A stretch of DNA of 64,000 nucleotides, taken from assembly GCA_041393495.1 (NCBI GenBank), contig JAWKKA010000013.1, forward strand, positions 47,021-111,020. The letters run 5' to 3'. This document shows, piece after piece, positions 57,534 through 64,000 of this stretch; the stretch's first letter is position 1, and each line of letters opens with the position of its first letter. The translations under genes and the position numbers were made by a program. This DNA is from RHKX01 sp041393495. GTDB lineage: Bacteria > Actinomycetota > Thermoleophilia > Solirubrobacterales > 70-9. The notes under the pieces are model-generated. The model saw only the letters and a program-made list of their open reading frames with translations. It had not been told where the DNA came from and ran no database searches.

Positions 57534-59906
57534 ATGCATCTGAAGTCGATCACCCTGAAGGGCTTCAAGTCCTTCCCCGAGCGCACCGAGCTGGAGTTCT
57601 CTCCGGGCGTCAGCGTGATCGTCGGGCCGAACGGCTGCGGCAAGTCGAACATCACCGATGCCGTCCTCTGGGCGCTCGGCGAGCAGAGCCCGCTGGCGGT
57701 GCGCGGCCAGTCGATGCAGGACGTGATCTTCGCCGGCGGCCGCGACCGCTCCGCGCGCAACGCCGCCGAGGTGGAGGTCGTGATCGACAACTCCGACGGC
57801 GCCGCCGGCTCCGAGTTCGCGGAGATCTCCGTCTCCCGCCGCCTCGACCGCAACGGCGACGGCGGCTACCGGCTCAACGGGGCCCGCTGTCGCCTCGCCG
57901 ACGTCACCGAGGCGCTCTCCGATGCCAGCCTCGGCCGCGAGATGCACTCGGTGATCGGCCAGGGCAAGGTCGAGGCGATCGTGCTCTCGAAGCCGCGCGA
58001 GCGGCGGCTGCTGATCGAGGAGGCGGCCGGGCTCGGCAAGCATCGCAAGCGCCGCCGCCGGGCCCAGCTCAAGCTGGCGCGCACGCGCTCCAACCTCGAT
58101 CGCGCGCTCGATGTCGAGCGCGAAGCGCGCTCGCGGCTGCGACCGCTGCGCCAGCAGGCCAATGCCGCCGAAACGCATGCCCGGCTGGAGCGCCAGTCGC
58201 TCGAGCTGCAGTTGCGGCTGCTCGGCGACCGCCTCTGCGCCGGCGCCGGCGATCTCGCCGGCGCCGAGTCGGACGCCGGTTCGGCCCGCGGCGAGCGCGA
58301 CGCGATCGAGGCCAAGCTGGCGGCGGCGAACGAGCGTCGCAGCGCCGTCGAGGAGCGCCTCGCCGAGCGCGACCGCGAACGCACCGCCGTCTGGGGCGAG
58401 CTGACCGCGCTTCGCGCCGCTCACGAGCGCCTCGGCGCCCGGACCGAGGCGCTCGCCGGTCGCGAGGCGGAGCTGCGGGCGGCGGTCGACCGTCGCCGGG
58501 CCGCGCTCGGGGCGCTCGCCGCCGAGCTGCGGGCGACCGAGCGCGACGCCGAGGCGACCCTGGCCCGCGAGCTCGAGGCGGCCCGCGCCGCGCTCGGCGA
58601 GGCGAGCGAGGCGATCGGGGCCGCGCGCGGCGCCGTCGACGTCGAGTCGAGGCTCGAGGCGCTCGCGCGGGTCCGCTCCGGATCGGAGCGGGCGGCGCGA
58701 TCGGCGCGACGGGCCGAGGACGTGCTCGGCCACCGGCGCCAGGACTCGCTCGAGCAGCGGCTCGAGGCCGAGGCCGAGCTGGCCGGGGAGCTGGCGGCGC
58801 TCTGCGGCGCGCTCGCCGCTGCGCGGGACGCCGTCGGGAGCCGTGCGGCGGCGGTCGAGGAGCGCGTCGTCGGCGTCGCGGCCGGCGACGAGCTCGCGCT
58901 CGAGCTGCGCGAGTGCTCGCGGGTCGAGGCCGAGCTCCACGGCGAGCTCCGCCTCGTCGGCGAGCGCGTCACCGAGGCGGAGGTCCGCGCCGCGAGCCTT
59001 CGCGATCGCCGCGAGGAGGCTGCCGCGGAGTGGGAGCGGATCGCCGCTCGCCTCGATCTCGAGCCGGCCCCCGTGCCGGAGGCGATCGACGGTGAGGAGC
59101 GGGCCCGGGCCGAGGCAGCGATCGAGCGGCTGATCCGCCGTCGCGAGCAGCTCGGCCCCGTCAACCCGCTCGCCGAGGGGGAGTACGAGCAGGCCAAGCG
59201 CCACGTCGCCGATCTCGAGGGCCAGCGCGAGGACCTCGAGCGGGCCCTCGACGAGCTCGCGAAGCTGATCCGCCAGACCGACCGCGAGATCACCGCCGCG
59301 TTCGAGGAGACGTTCAAGGCCGCCGGCGAGAATTTCAGCGAGCTGATCGAGCACATGTTCCCCGGTGGCACCGGGCGGTTGCGGATCGTCGAGGCGCCGC
59401 GGCCCGAGCGGGTCCTCGGCGGCGCCGACCCCGCGGTCGTCGAGGCCGGGGCGGCGGCGCCGGAGGACGGGGGGGAGGCCGCCACCGGCGACGACGAGGA
59501 CGGTGAGGACGAGCGAGATCCGGCCGAGACCGCCGGCGTCGAGATCGAGGTCACCCCGGCCGGCAAGGCGACGCGACGGCTCTCGCTCCTCTCCGGTGGC
59601 GAGAAGTCGCTCGTGGCCCTGGCGTTCGTCTTCAGCGTCTTCCTCGCCCGCCCGTCGCCCTTCTACATCCTCGACGAGGTCGAGGCGGCGCTCGACGACG
59701 CGAACATCGACCGCTTCCTGCAACTCGTTCGTCGCTTCTCCGATCGTGCCCAGTTCGTGATCGTGACCCACCAGAAGCGGACCATGGACGCGGCCGACGT
59801 CCTCTACGGCGTCAGCATGAAGGACGGCGCGACGAAGGTGATCTCCCGGCGGCTGCCGCGCGAGCCGAAGCTCGCCGAGGCCGAGCCGGGGGCCCGCGCC
59901 GCGTAG
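57534..59906 (+). CDS. smc: Chromosome segregation ATPase SMC, short and apparently hingeless
   Basis: SMC proteins compact and segregate chromosomes with ScpA and ScpB. The N-terminal head is normal: KGFKSFPERTELEF, Walker A GPNGCGKSN at 31-39, and GQGKVEAIVLSKPRERRLLIEEAAG at 142-166. The C-terminal head is also normal: LGPVNPLAEGEYE at 540-552, LSLLSGGEKSLVALAF at 683-698 and Walker B FYILDEVEAALDDAN at 710-724. Between them lie only about 365 charged coiled-coil residues (about 170-535) with no glycine-rich hinge fold and no CxxC hook; normal SMC has about 1150-1200 residues. An acidic insert (about 640-665) lies before the signature. The frame is uninterrupted. ATG 57534 follows CCGGAGAGC. 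Confidence 0.93.
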   Translation: MHLKSITLKGFKSFPERTELEFSPGVSVIVGPNGCGKSNITDAVLWALGEQSPLAVRGQSMQDVIFAGGRDRSARNAAEVEVVIDNSDGAAGSEFAEISVSRRLDRNGDGGYRLNGARCRLADVTEALSDASLGREMHSVIGQGKVEAIVLSKPRERRLLIEEAAGLGKHRKRRRRAQLKLARTRSNLDRALDVEREARSRLRPLRQQANAAETHARLERQSLELQLRLLGDRLCAGAGDLAGAESDAGSARGERDAIEAKLAAANERRSAVEERLAERDRERTAVWGELTALRAAHERLGARTEALAGREAELRAAVDRRRAALGALAAELRATERDAEATLARELEAARAALGEASEAIGAARGAVDVESRLEALARVRSGSERAARSARRAEDVLGHRRQDSLEQRLEAEAELAGELAALCGALAAARDAVGSRAAAVEERVVGVAAGDELALELRECSRVEAELHGELRLVGERVTEAEVRAASLRDRREEAAAEWERIAARLDLEPAPVPEAIDGEERARAEAAIERLIRRREQLGPVNPLAEGEYEQAKRHVADLEGQREDLERALDELAKLIRQTDREITAAFEETFKAAGENFSELIEHMFPGGTGRLRIVEAPRPERVLGGADPAVVEAGAAAPEDGGEAATGDDEDGEDERDPAETAGVEIEVTPAGKATRRLSLLSGGEKSLVALAFVFSVFLARPSPFYILDEVEAALDDANIDRFLQLVRRFSDRAQFVIVTHQKRTMDAADVLYGVSMKDGATKVISRRLPREPKLAEAEPGARAA

Positions 59907-59917
59907 GCTGCGCAGCC

Positions 59918-60925
59918 GTGCCGACGACCTGGGCGGAGCTGCTCGACCTCGGCGACCGCGACGCGGCCGCCGGCGATGCCGCGGGCAGCGGGTCGGGCGA
60001 CGAGCCGCAGCAGCGCCGTGGCTTCTTCCGGAGGCTCCGCGAGAGCCTGGCCACCAGTCGTGCCGCGCTCAGCGCCGAGCTCAGCTCGAGCCTGTTCGAG
60101 ACGCTCGACGCCGAGGCCTGGGAGCAGCTCGAGGAGGCGCTGATCATGGCCGACGTCGGCGCCCGCACGACCGCCGAGGTCGTCGGCCGACTCGAGGCCG
60201 AGGTCGAGGCCGGCGAGGTCGAGGGCGGAGAGGCGGCCCGGGGCCGGCTCGTCGAGCTCCTCGCCGAGCTGGCCGCGACCGGACGGGGCACGATCGACCT
60301 GCGGGCGGACCCGGCCGTCGTCCTGATCGTCGGCGTCAACGGGACCGGCAAGACGACGACGGCCGGCAAGCTCGCCTGGCATCTGCAGGAGGAGGCGGGC
60401 CTGAAGGTCATGGTCGCCGCCGCCGACACCTACCGCGCTGCCGCCGTCGAGCAGCTCGGCGCCTGGGCCGAGCGGGCCGGCTGCGACATCGTCAAGGCCG
60501 AGACCGGCCAGGACGCCGGCGCCGTCGTCTTCGATGCGATCGCGGCCGCCGAGGCCCGTGGCAGTGACGTCGTCCTCGTCGATACTGCCGGCCGGCTCCA
60601 CACCCGCAACGACCTGATGGAGGAGCTCGCCAAGGTGCGGCGGGTGATCGAGAAGCGCCTCGGCCACGGTCCGTCGGAGACGCTGATCGTCGTCGACTCG
60701 ACGACGGGCCAGAACGGGCTGCGCCAGGCGAGGGTCTTCAGCGATGCCGTCGAGGTCACCGGCGTCGCGCTGACGAAGCTCGATGGCACGGCGAAGGGCG
60801 GGATCGCGCTCGCGATCGCCGGCGAGCTCGGGATCCCTGTGAAGTTGATCGGCGTCGGCGAGGGAATCGGGGATCTGCGACCGTTCGACGCGGGGGAGTT
60901 CGCCGCGGCCCTGGTCGGCGCCTGA
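59918..60925 (+). CDS. ftsY: Signal recognition particle receptor FtsY
   Basis: FtsY is the membrane-associated GTPase receptor of the signal recognition particle. The 335-residue protein has a short acidic/Gly-rich N-region, FFRRLRESLATSRAALSAELSS, the NG-domain with GVNGTGKTTTAGKLA at about 139-152, AADTYRAAAVEQL, VDTAGRLHTRNDLMEEL, LTKLDGTAKGGIALAI and VGEGIGDLRPFD. GTG 59918 follows TAGGCT (59904-59909) by eight bases; that box includes the smc stop codon. The 3' end, including the stop codon, is duplicated as a 43-base direct repeat. Confidence 0.96.
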   Translation: MPTTWAELLDLGDRDAAAGDAAGSGSGDEPQQRRGFFRRLRESLATSRAALSAELSSSLFETLDAEAWEQLEEALIMADVGARTTAEVVGRLEAEVEAGEVEGGEAARGRLVELLAELAATGRGTIDLRADPAVVLIVGVNGTGKTTTAGKLAWHLQEEAGLKVMVAAADTYRAAAVEQLGAWAERAGCDIVKAETGQDAGAVVFDAIAAAEARGSDVVLVDTAGRLHTRNDLMEELAKVRRVIEKRLGHGPSETLIVVDSTTGQNGLRQARVFSDAVEVTGVALTKLDGTAKGGIALAIAGELGIPVKLIGVGEGIGDLRPFDAGEFAAALVGA

Positions 60926-60998
60926 CGCCCCGAGCGCCCCGGGCTCGTCGCTGTCGGTCGGCGCCTGATGCGCCGAGCGCCCGGGCTCGCCGTCGTCG
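60914..60998. repeat. 43-base direct duplication across the ftsY stop codon
   Basis: GTCGGCGCCTGA, the last codons of ftsY, occurs at 60914-60925 and again at 60957-60968. The DNA after each copy is alike (GCGAGCGCC or CCCCGAGCGCC, CGGGCTCG, GTCG), giving a 43-base period. A third GTCGGC starts near 61000. Confidence 0.75.
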
Positions 60999-61084
60999 GT
61001 CGGCTCGGCGCCCGAGGCCGCTGCGTCGGACTGATCTTTGATCCGGCGACTCCCGGCCTCGCCGGGCCATTACCCTCCGGACCG

Positions 61085-62437
61085 ATGTTCGACCAGCTCT
61101 CAGATCGCCTCCAGGGCACGCTCTCGGACCTGCGCTCGCGCGGGAAGCTGAGCGAGGGCGACGTCGACAAGGCGATGCGCGAGATCCGCCTCGCGCTGCT
61201 CGAGGCGGACGTCAACTTCAAGGTGACCAAGAAGTTCGTCGCTGACGTCCGCGAGCAGGCGATCGGCGCCGGTGTCCTCGAGAGCCTCGATCCCGGCCAG
61301 ATGGTCGTCAAGGTGGTCAACGAGCAGCTCGCCGAGCTGATGGGCGGCTCAGGGCGGGAGCTCGTCTTCGCCACGAAACCGCCCACGGTGATCCTGATGG
61401 CAGGCCTGCAGGGCTCCGGCAAGACCACCGCGACCGCGAAGCTCGCCAAGCACCTGATCGGTGACGACAAAGCCGTCGGCGTGGCCGCCTGCGACACGCA
61501 ACGGCCCGCCGCAGTCGAACAGCTCGAGCGGCTCGCCCACCAGGCCGGCGCCACCGTCTACTCGCAGGGCACCGACCGCGACCCGGTCGACATCGCCGAG
61601 TGGGCGCTCGGCCAGGCGCGCGCCGAGGACCTCGACGTCCTGATCATCGACACCGCCGGCCGGCTCCACATCGATGCCGAGCTGATGGAGCAGCTCGCCG
61701 AGATCAAGAAGCGCACGAAGCCGCACGACGTCCTCCTCGTCGTCGACGCGATGACCGGCCAGGATGCCGTGAACGTCGCCGAGCAGTTCGCCGAGGTGAC
61801 CGAGTTCGACGGCGTGCTCATGAGCAAGCTCGACGGCGACGCCCGCGGCGGCGCCGCGCTCAGCGTCAAGGCGGTCACCGGCAAGCCGATCCTCTATGCC
61901 TCGACCGGGGAGAAGCTCGACCAGCTCGAGCGCTTCCACCCGGACCGGATGGCGCAACGGATCCTCGGGATGGGCGACGTCCTCTCGCTGATCGAGAAGG
62001 CCGAGAAGGACCTCGACGAGGCTGAAGCCGAGGAGCTCGAGCGGAAGCTGCGCCAGGACCGGTTCACCCTCGACGACTTCCTCAAGCAACTCAAGCAGGT
62101 CCGCAGGATGGGGCCGTTGACGAGCGTGCTCGGGATGATGCCGGGGATGGGGAAGGCGATGAAGGAGCTTCGCAACGCGAACGTCGACGACCGCGAGCTC
62201 GACCGCCTCGAGGCGATGATCCTCTCGATGACGCCCGAGGAGCGCGCCAATCCCGACGTGATCAGGGGCTCGCGGCGGCGCCGGATCGCGGCCGGCTCGG
62301 GAACGAACGTGCAGGCGGTCAAGCAGCTCACCAAGCAGTTCGAGCAGATGCGAAAGATGATGAAGATGATGGCCTCAGGCAAGACGCCGAGCCCGGAGTC
62401 GATGATCCGCGGCCAGCTCGGCGCGCGGCGGCGGTGA
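61085..62437 (+). CDS. ffh: Signal recognition particle protein Ffh
   Basis: Ffh is the GTPase and RNA-binding subunit of the signal recognition particle. The 450-residue protein has an N domain (LSEGDVDKAMREIRLALLEADVNFKVTKKF), G domain with AGLQGSGKTTATAKLAKHL at about 104-122, DTQRPAAVEQL, IDTAGRLHIDAELMEQL, SKLDGDARGGAALS, and the methionine-rich M domain (GPLTSVLGMMPGMGKAM ... EQMRKMMKMMASG). TACCCT (61071-61076) eight bases before the ATG suggests a leaderless mRNA. It is followed by rpsP after 39 bases. Confidence 0.97.
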   Translation: MFDQLSDRLQGTLSDLRSRGKLSEGDVDKAMREIRLALLEADVNFKVTKKFVADVREQAIGAGVLESLDPGQMVVKVVNEQLAELMGGSGRELVFATKPPTVILMAGLQGSGKTTATAKLAKHLIGDDKAVGVAACDTQRPAAVEQLERLAHQAGATVYSQGTDRDPVDIAEWALGQARAEDLDVLIIDTAGRLHIDAELMEQLAEIKKRTKPHDVLLVVDAMTGQDAVNVAEQFAEVTEFDGVLMSKLDGDARGGAALSVKAVTGKPILYASTGEKLDQLERFHPDRMAQRILGMGDVLSLIEKAEKDLDEAEAEELERKLRQDRFTLDDFLKQLKQVRRMGPLTSVLGMMPGMGKAMKELRNANVDDRELDRLEAMILSMTPEERANPDVIRGSRRRRIAAGSGTNVQAVKQLTKQFEQMRKMMKMMASGKTPSPESMIRGQLGARRR

Positions 62438-62476
62438 CGGTGCGGCGGCGCGGTCTGTAACCTGCGCCGCCGTCAG

Positions 62477-62734
62477 ATGGCAGTACGAATCAGATTGAGA
62501 CGGGCGGGCTCCTCGAAGAACCCGAACTGGCGGATCGTCGTCGCCGACAAGCGCGCGCCGCGCGACGGTCGCACGATCGAGACGATCGGCAGCTACAACC
62601 CGCAGACCGACCCCTCGCAGGTGACGATCGACACCGAGCGCGCGAAGCACTGGCTCGACCATGGCGCGCAGCCGTCGCCGACGGTCGCGAAGCTGCTTCG
62701 CACCCAGGGCGTCGACGTCTCCGCCGGCACCTGA
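62477..62734 (+). CDS. rpsP: 30S ribosomal protein S16
   Basis: The 85-residue protein begins MAVRIRLRRAGSSKNPNWRI and has VVADKRAPRDGRTIETIGSYNP and LDHGAQPSPTVAKLLRTQG, all diagnostic for S16. A TAACCT box lies 13 bases before the ATG. khpA starts 11 bases after its stop. Confidence 0.97.
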   Translation: MAVRIRLRRAGSSKNPNWRIVVADKRAPRDGRTIETIGSYNPQTDPSQVTIDTERAKHWLDHGAQPSPTVAKLLRTQGVDVSAGT

Positions 62735-62745
62735 CGGAGCGGCCG

Positions 62746-62976
62746 GTGCGTGAGCTCGTCGAGTTCCTCGTTCGCGCTCTCGTCGAGCAGCCGGACAAAG
62801 TCGAGGTCGAGGAGTTCGAGGAGGACGGCGACCTCGTCCTCGAGGTCTCCGTCGCCGAGGACGACCTCGGCCGGGTGATCGGGCGCGGCGGCCGGATCGC
62901 CAACGCGATCCGCACCGTCGCCCGCGCCGCCGGCGCCCGCGACGACCGTCGCGTAATCATCGACATCCTCGACTGA
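62746..62976 (+). CDS. khpA: KH-domain RNA-binding protein KhpA
   Basis: The 76-residue protein has VEFLVRALVEQPDKVEVEEF and the KH motif EDDLGRVIGRGGRIANAIRTVARAAG ending in VIIDILD, typical of KhpA, which binds many RNAs together with KhpB. GTG 62746 precedes the conserved N-terminus. The usual next genes rimM, trmD and rplS are not present; a low-complexity region and an AbiEi-type gene follow instead. Confidence 0.93.
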   Translation: MRELVEFLVRALVEQPDKVEVEEFEEDGDLVLEVSVAEDDLGRVIGRGGRIANAIRTVARAAGARDDRRVIIDILD

Positions 62977-63282
62977 TCGCGTCGCCTCGCGCTGCCGGCG
63001 CGCTGCCCTCCCCTCGCGCTCCCCGCGCCCCCTCGTCCTCTCGCTCCCCTCGCGCCCCCTCATCCTCTCGCGCCCCCTAGTCCTCTCGCGCCCCCTCGTC
63101 CTCTCGCGCCCCGCGCCCCTCCGCGCCCCCGCACCCCCTCGTCCCCTCCGCACCTCGGCACCCCCCCGCGGCGGCGTTCCCCTCGCCGAGCCGCGCGGTA
63201 TGTGTCTCTTGGCACGGTTGCGGCGGCGAATCGGCACATCGCCGCCTTGAGCGGTCACACGTCGCCGGGCACCCTCCGCTCC
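62977..63282. repeat. Pyrimidine-rich intergenic region with 18-base tandem repeat
   Basis: No gene is seen in this 306-base stretch. Its core is an 18-base unit GCGCCCCCTCGTCCTCTC at 63025-63042, 63052-63069, 63070-63087 and 63088-63105, with single-base changes in the middle (CTCATC, CTAGTC). The flanks to about 63180 are further C/T-rich DNA. The plus strand is almost free of A, giving extreme strand asymmetry. The last 90 bases (GTATGTGTCTCTTGGCACG and on) look like normal intergenic DNA. Confidence 0.75.
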
Positions 63283-64000
63283 ATGATCACGGTGGCGGAC
63301 ATTTCCTCCTTCATGGCGGGGAAACATCCGCCACCACAACGGGTGCTGGCCCGGATCGCTACCCGCCAGCACGGCGTCGTATCGCGCTCGCAGATCGAGG
63401 CGCTCGGCGTCGATGGCGGGTTCGTCGAGCGATCGGTGGCCGGCGGGCGCCTTCATCGCGTCCACCGCGGTATCTACGCCGTCGGCCACTCGGCGCTCAC
63501 CGAGCGGGGGCGCTGGATGGCCGCCGTTCTCGCCGTCGGCGGGTACGCCGTCCTCAGCCACATCAGCGCCGCGTTGCTGTGGGGCATCGTCGACCGGGGC
63601 GGTGGCCTGATCCACGTCCTCGCGGCCGATGGCGGCAGCCGCGCCCGCTCCGGCCTCGTGATCCACCGCACCCGCCATCTGCCGCCCGGTCATCGCACCG
63701 AGCTCGACGGCATCCCTGTGAGCAGCCTGCGCCGGACCTTGCTCGACCTCGCCGCGATGCTGCCACCGGAGCGCCTTCGCTACCCGGTCGAGGCGGCTGA
63801 CCGGCTTGGGCTCCTCGATGTGCGCGCCGTGGTCGCGCTCTGTGACGGATCGACCGGCAGACGCGGCACCGGCGTCCTCCGCCGGCTTGCCCTCGAGCAG
63901 CGCGGAGCCGCCCACCGCACCAAGTCGCCGCCCGAGACCACGTTCCTCCGCCTCTGTCTCGCCCGGGGCTTCCCGCGGCCGCTCGTCAACCAGCGGCTGC
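63283..64000 (+). CDS. AbiEi-type winged helix / DUF559-type protein, cut by window end
   Basis: The frame is open to the window edge (239 codons seen). After a Pro-rich start it has RIATRQHGVVSRSQIEALGV and VERSVAGGRLHRVHRGIYAVGH, the N-terminal winged helix of the type IV antitoxin AbiEi family, then AVLSHISAALLWGI, LVIHRTRHLP, IPVSSLRRTLLDLAA and the start of an endonuclease-like domain (SPPETTFLRLCLARGFPRPLVNQRL). Such proteins are abundant and multi-copy in Thermoleophilia and their function is not established. ATG 63283 or in-frame ATG 63313 may start it. The 45-base palindrome (63291-63335) lies inside the N-terminal codons. Confidence 0.78.
   Translation, partial: MITVADISSFMAGKHPPPQRVLARIATRQHGVVSRSQIEALGVDGGFVERSVAGGRLHRVHRGIYAVGHSALTERGRWMAAVLAVGGYAVLSHISAALLWGIVDRGGGLIHVLAADGGSRARSGLVIHRTRHLPPGHRTELDGIPVSSLRRTLLDLAAMLPPERLRYPVEAADRLGLLDVRAVVALCDGSTGRRGTGVLRRLALEQRGAAHRTKSPPETTFLRLCLARGFPRPLVNQRL
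63291..63335. repeat. 45-base dispersed palindrome, copy B
   Basis: GGTGGCGGA (63291-63299) pairs with TCCGCCACC (63327-63335) and TTTCC (63302-63306) pairs with GGAAA (63320-63324) on the same axis, with a symmetric CA/CA internal loop. Length and arms match copy A at 19518-19562. It overlaps the first codons of the AbiEi-type gene, where it reads VADISSFMAGKHPPP. Confidence 0.65.

Noticed and set aside
57534..59906. SMC length loss as a frameshift or pseudogene
   Set aside because: The frame is continuous with both head domains intact and in register, so a frameshift does not explain it; only a clean in-frame assembly deletion remains possible and is listed as the refuting test.

Overview
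The window is very GC-rich, densely coding chromosomal DNA with GTG and TTG starts, many 4-base stop/start overlaps and short intergenic gaps. Gene content (FtsZ with SepIVA-like protein, Ku with a LigD-type polymerase, split glycine decarboxylase GcvPA/GcvPB, YceD-rpmF-plsX-acpP-rnc-smc-ftsY order, AbiEi/DUF559-type protein at the end) points to an actinobacterium outside the classical Actinomycetes. I infer class Thermoleophilia (Solirubrobacterales-like); no rRNA is present to prove it. I found no insertion sequence, prophage, CRISPR array, tRNA or rRNA gene.

Layout. 1-10.9 kb: division and cell wall cluster murE(partial)-murF-mraY-murD-ftsW-murG-murC-ftsQ-ftsZ, with two tiny coupled ORFs flanking murC and no murB, ddl or ftsA. 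11-12.1 kb: an esterase on the minus strand. 12.2-17.4 kb: glycine cleavage genes gcvT-gcvH-(ytfJ/gerW-like)-gcvPA-gcvPB. 17.6-19.3 kb (minus): ku and a stand-alone LigD polymerase domain. 19.6-31.2 kb: trpS, scpA-scpB, an ACT protein, rluB, then an aromatic amino acid block aroH-hisC-like aminotransferase-[leader peptide and attenuator]-aroF-tyrA-aroA, a minus-strand membrane protein, cmk-der. 31.2-41.3 kb: DUF3352 protein, metK, a bacterial PH protein (minus), priA-def-fmt-rsmB-zinc ribbon-rpe. 41.5-43.3 kb (minus): a cation/proton antiporter. 43.4-46.9 kb: ribD-ribE-ribBA-ribH. 47-53.7 kb: rpmB, fatty-acid-kinase-like fakA, a GST-like protein, recG-rsmD-coaD, SepIVA-like protein. 53.8-63 kb: a methyltransferase (minus), then yceD-rpmF-plsX-acpP-rnc-smc-ftsY-ffh-rpsP-khpA. 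The right edge cuts an AbiEi-type protein.

Most of this is housekeeping, but several parts are unusual. SMC is only 790 residues and has no recognisable hinge, although ScpA and ScpB are present. The adjacent RNase III lacks two of its four metal-binding acidic residues. The aroF operon is preceded by a 32-codon leader ORF ending in a Tyr/Tyr/Trp/Phe run and followed by strong hairpins, as expected for attenuation. Many genes have a TANNNT box 6-8 bases before the start codon and no Shine-Dalgarno, which suggests leaderless transcription is common here. Intergenic regions carry several families of short palindromic and tandem repeats, two of them with matched-length copies in distant places.

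Because every frame of such GC-rich DNA stays open for long stretches, many long antisense frames are coding shadows and are not annotated.
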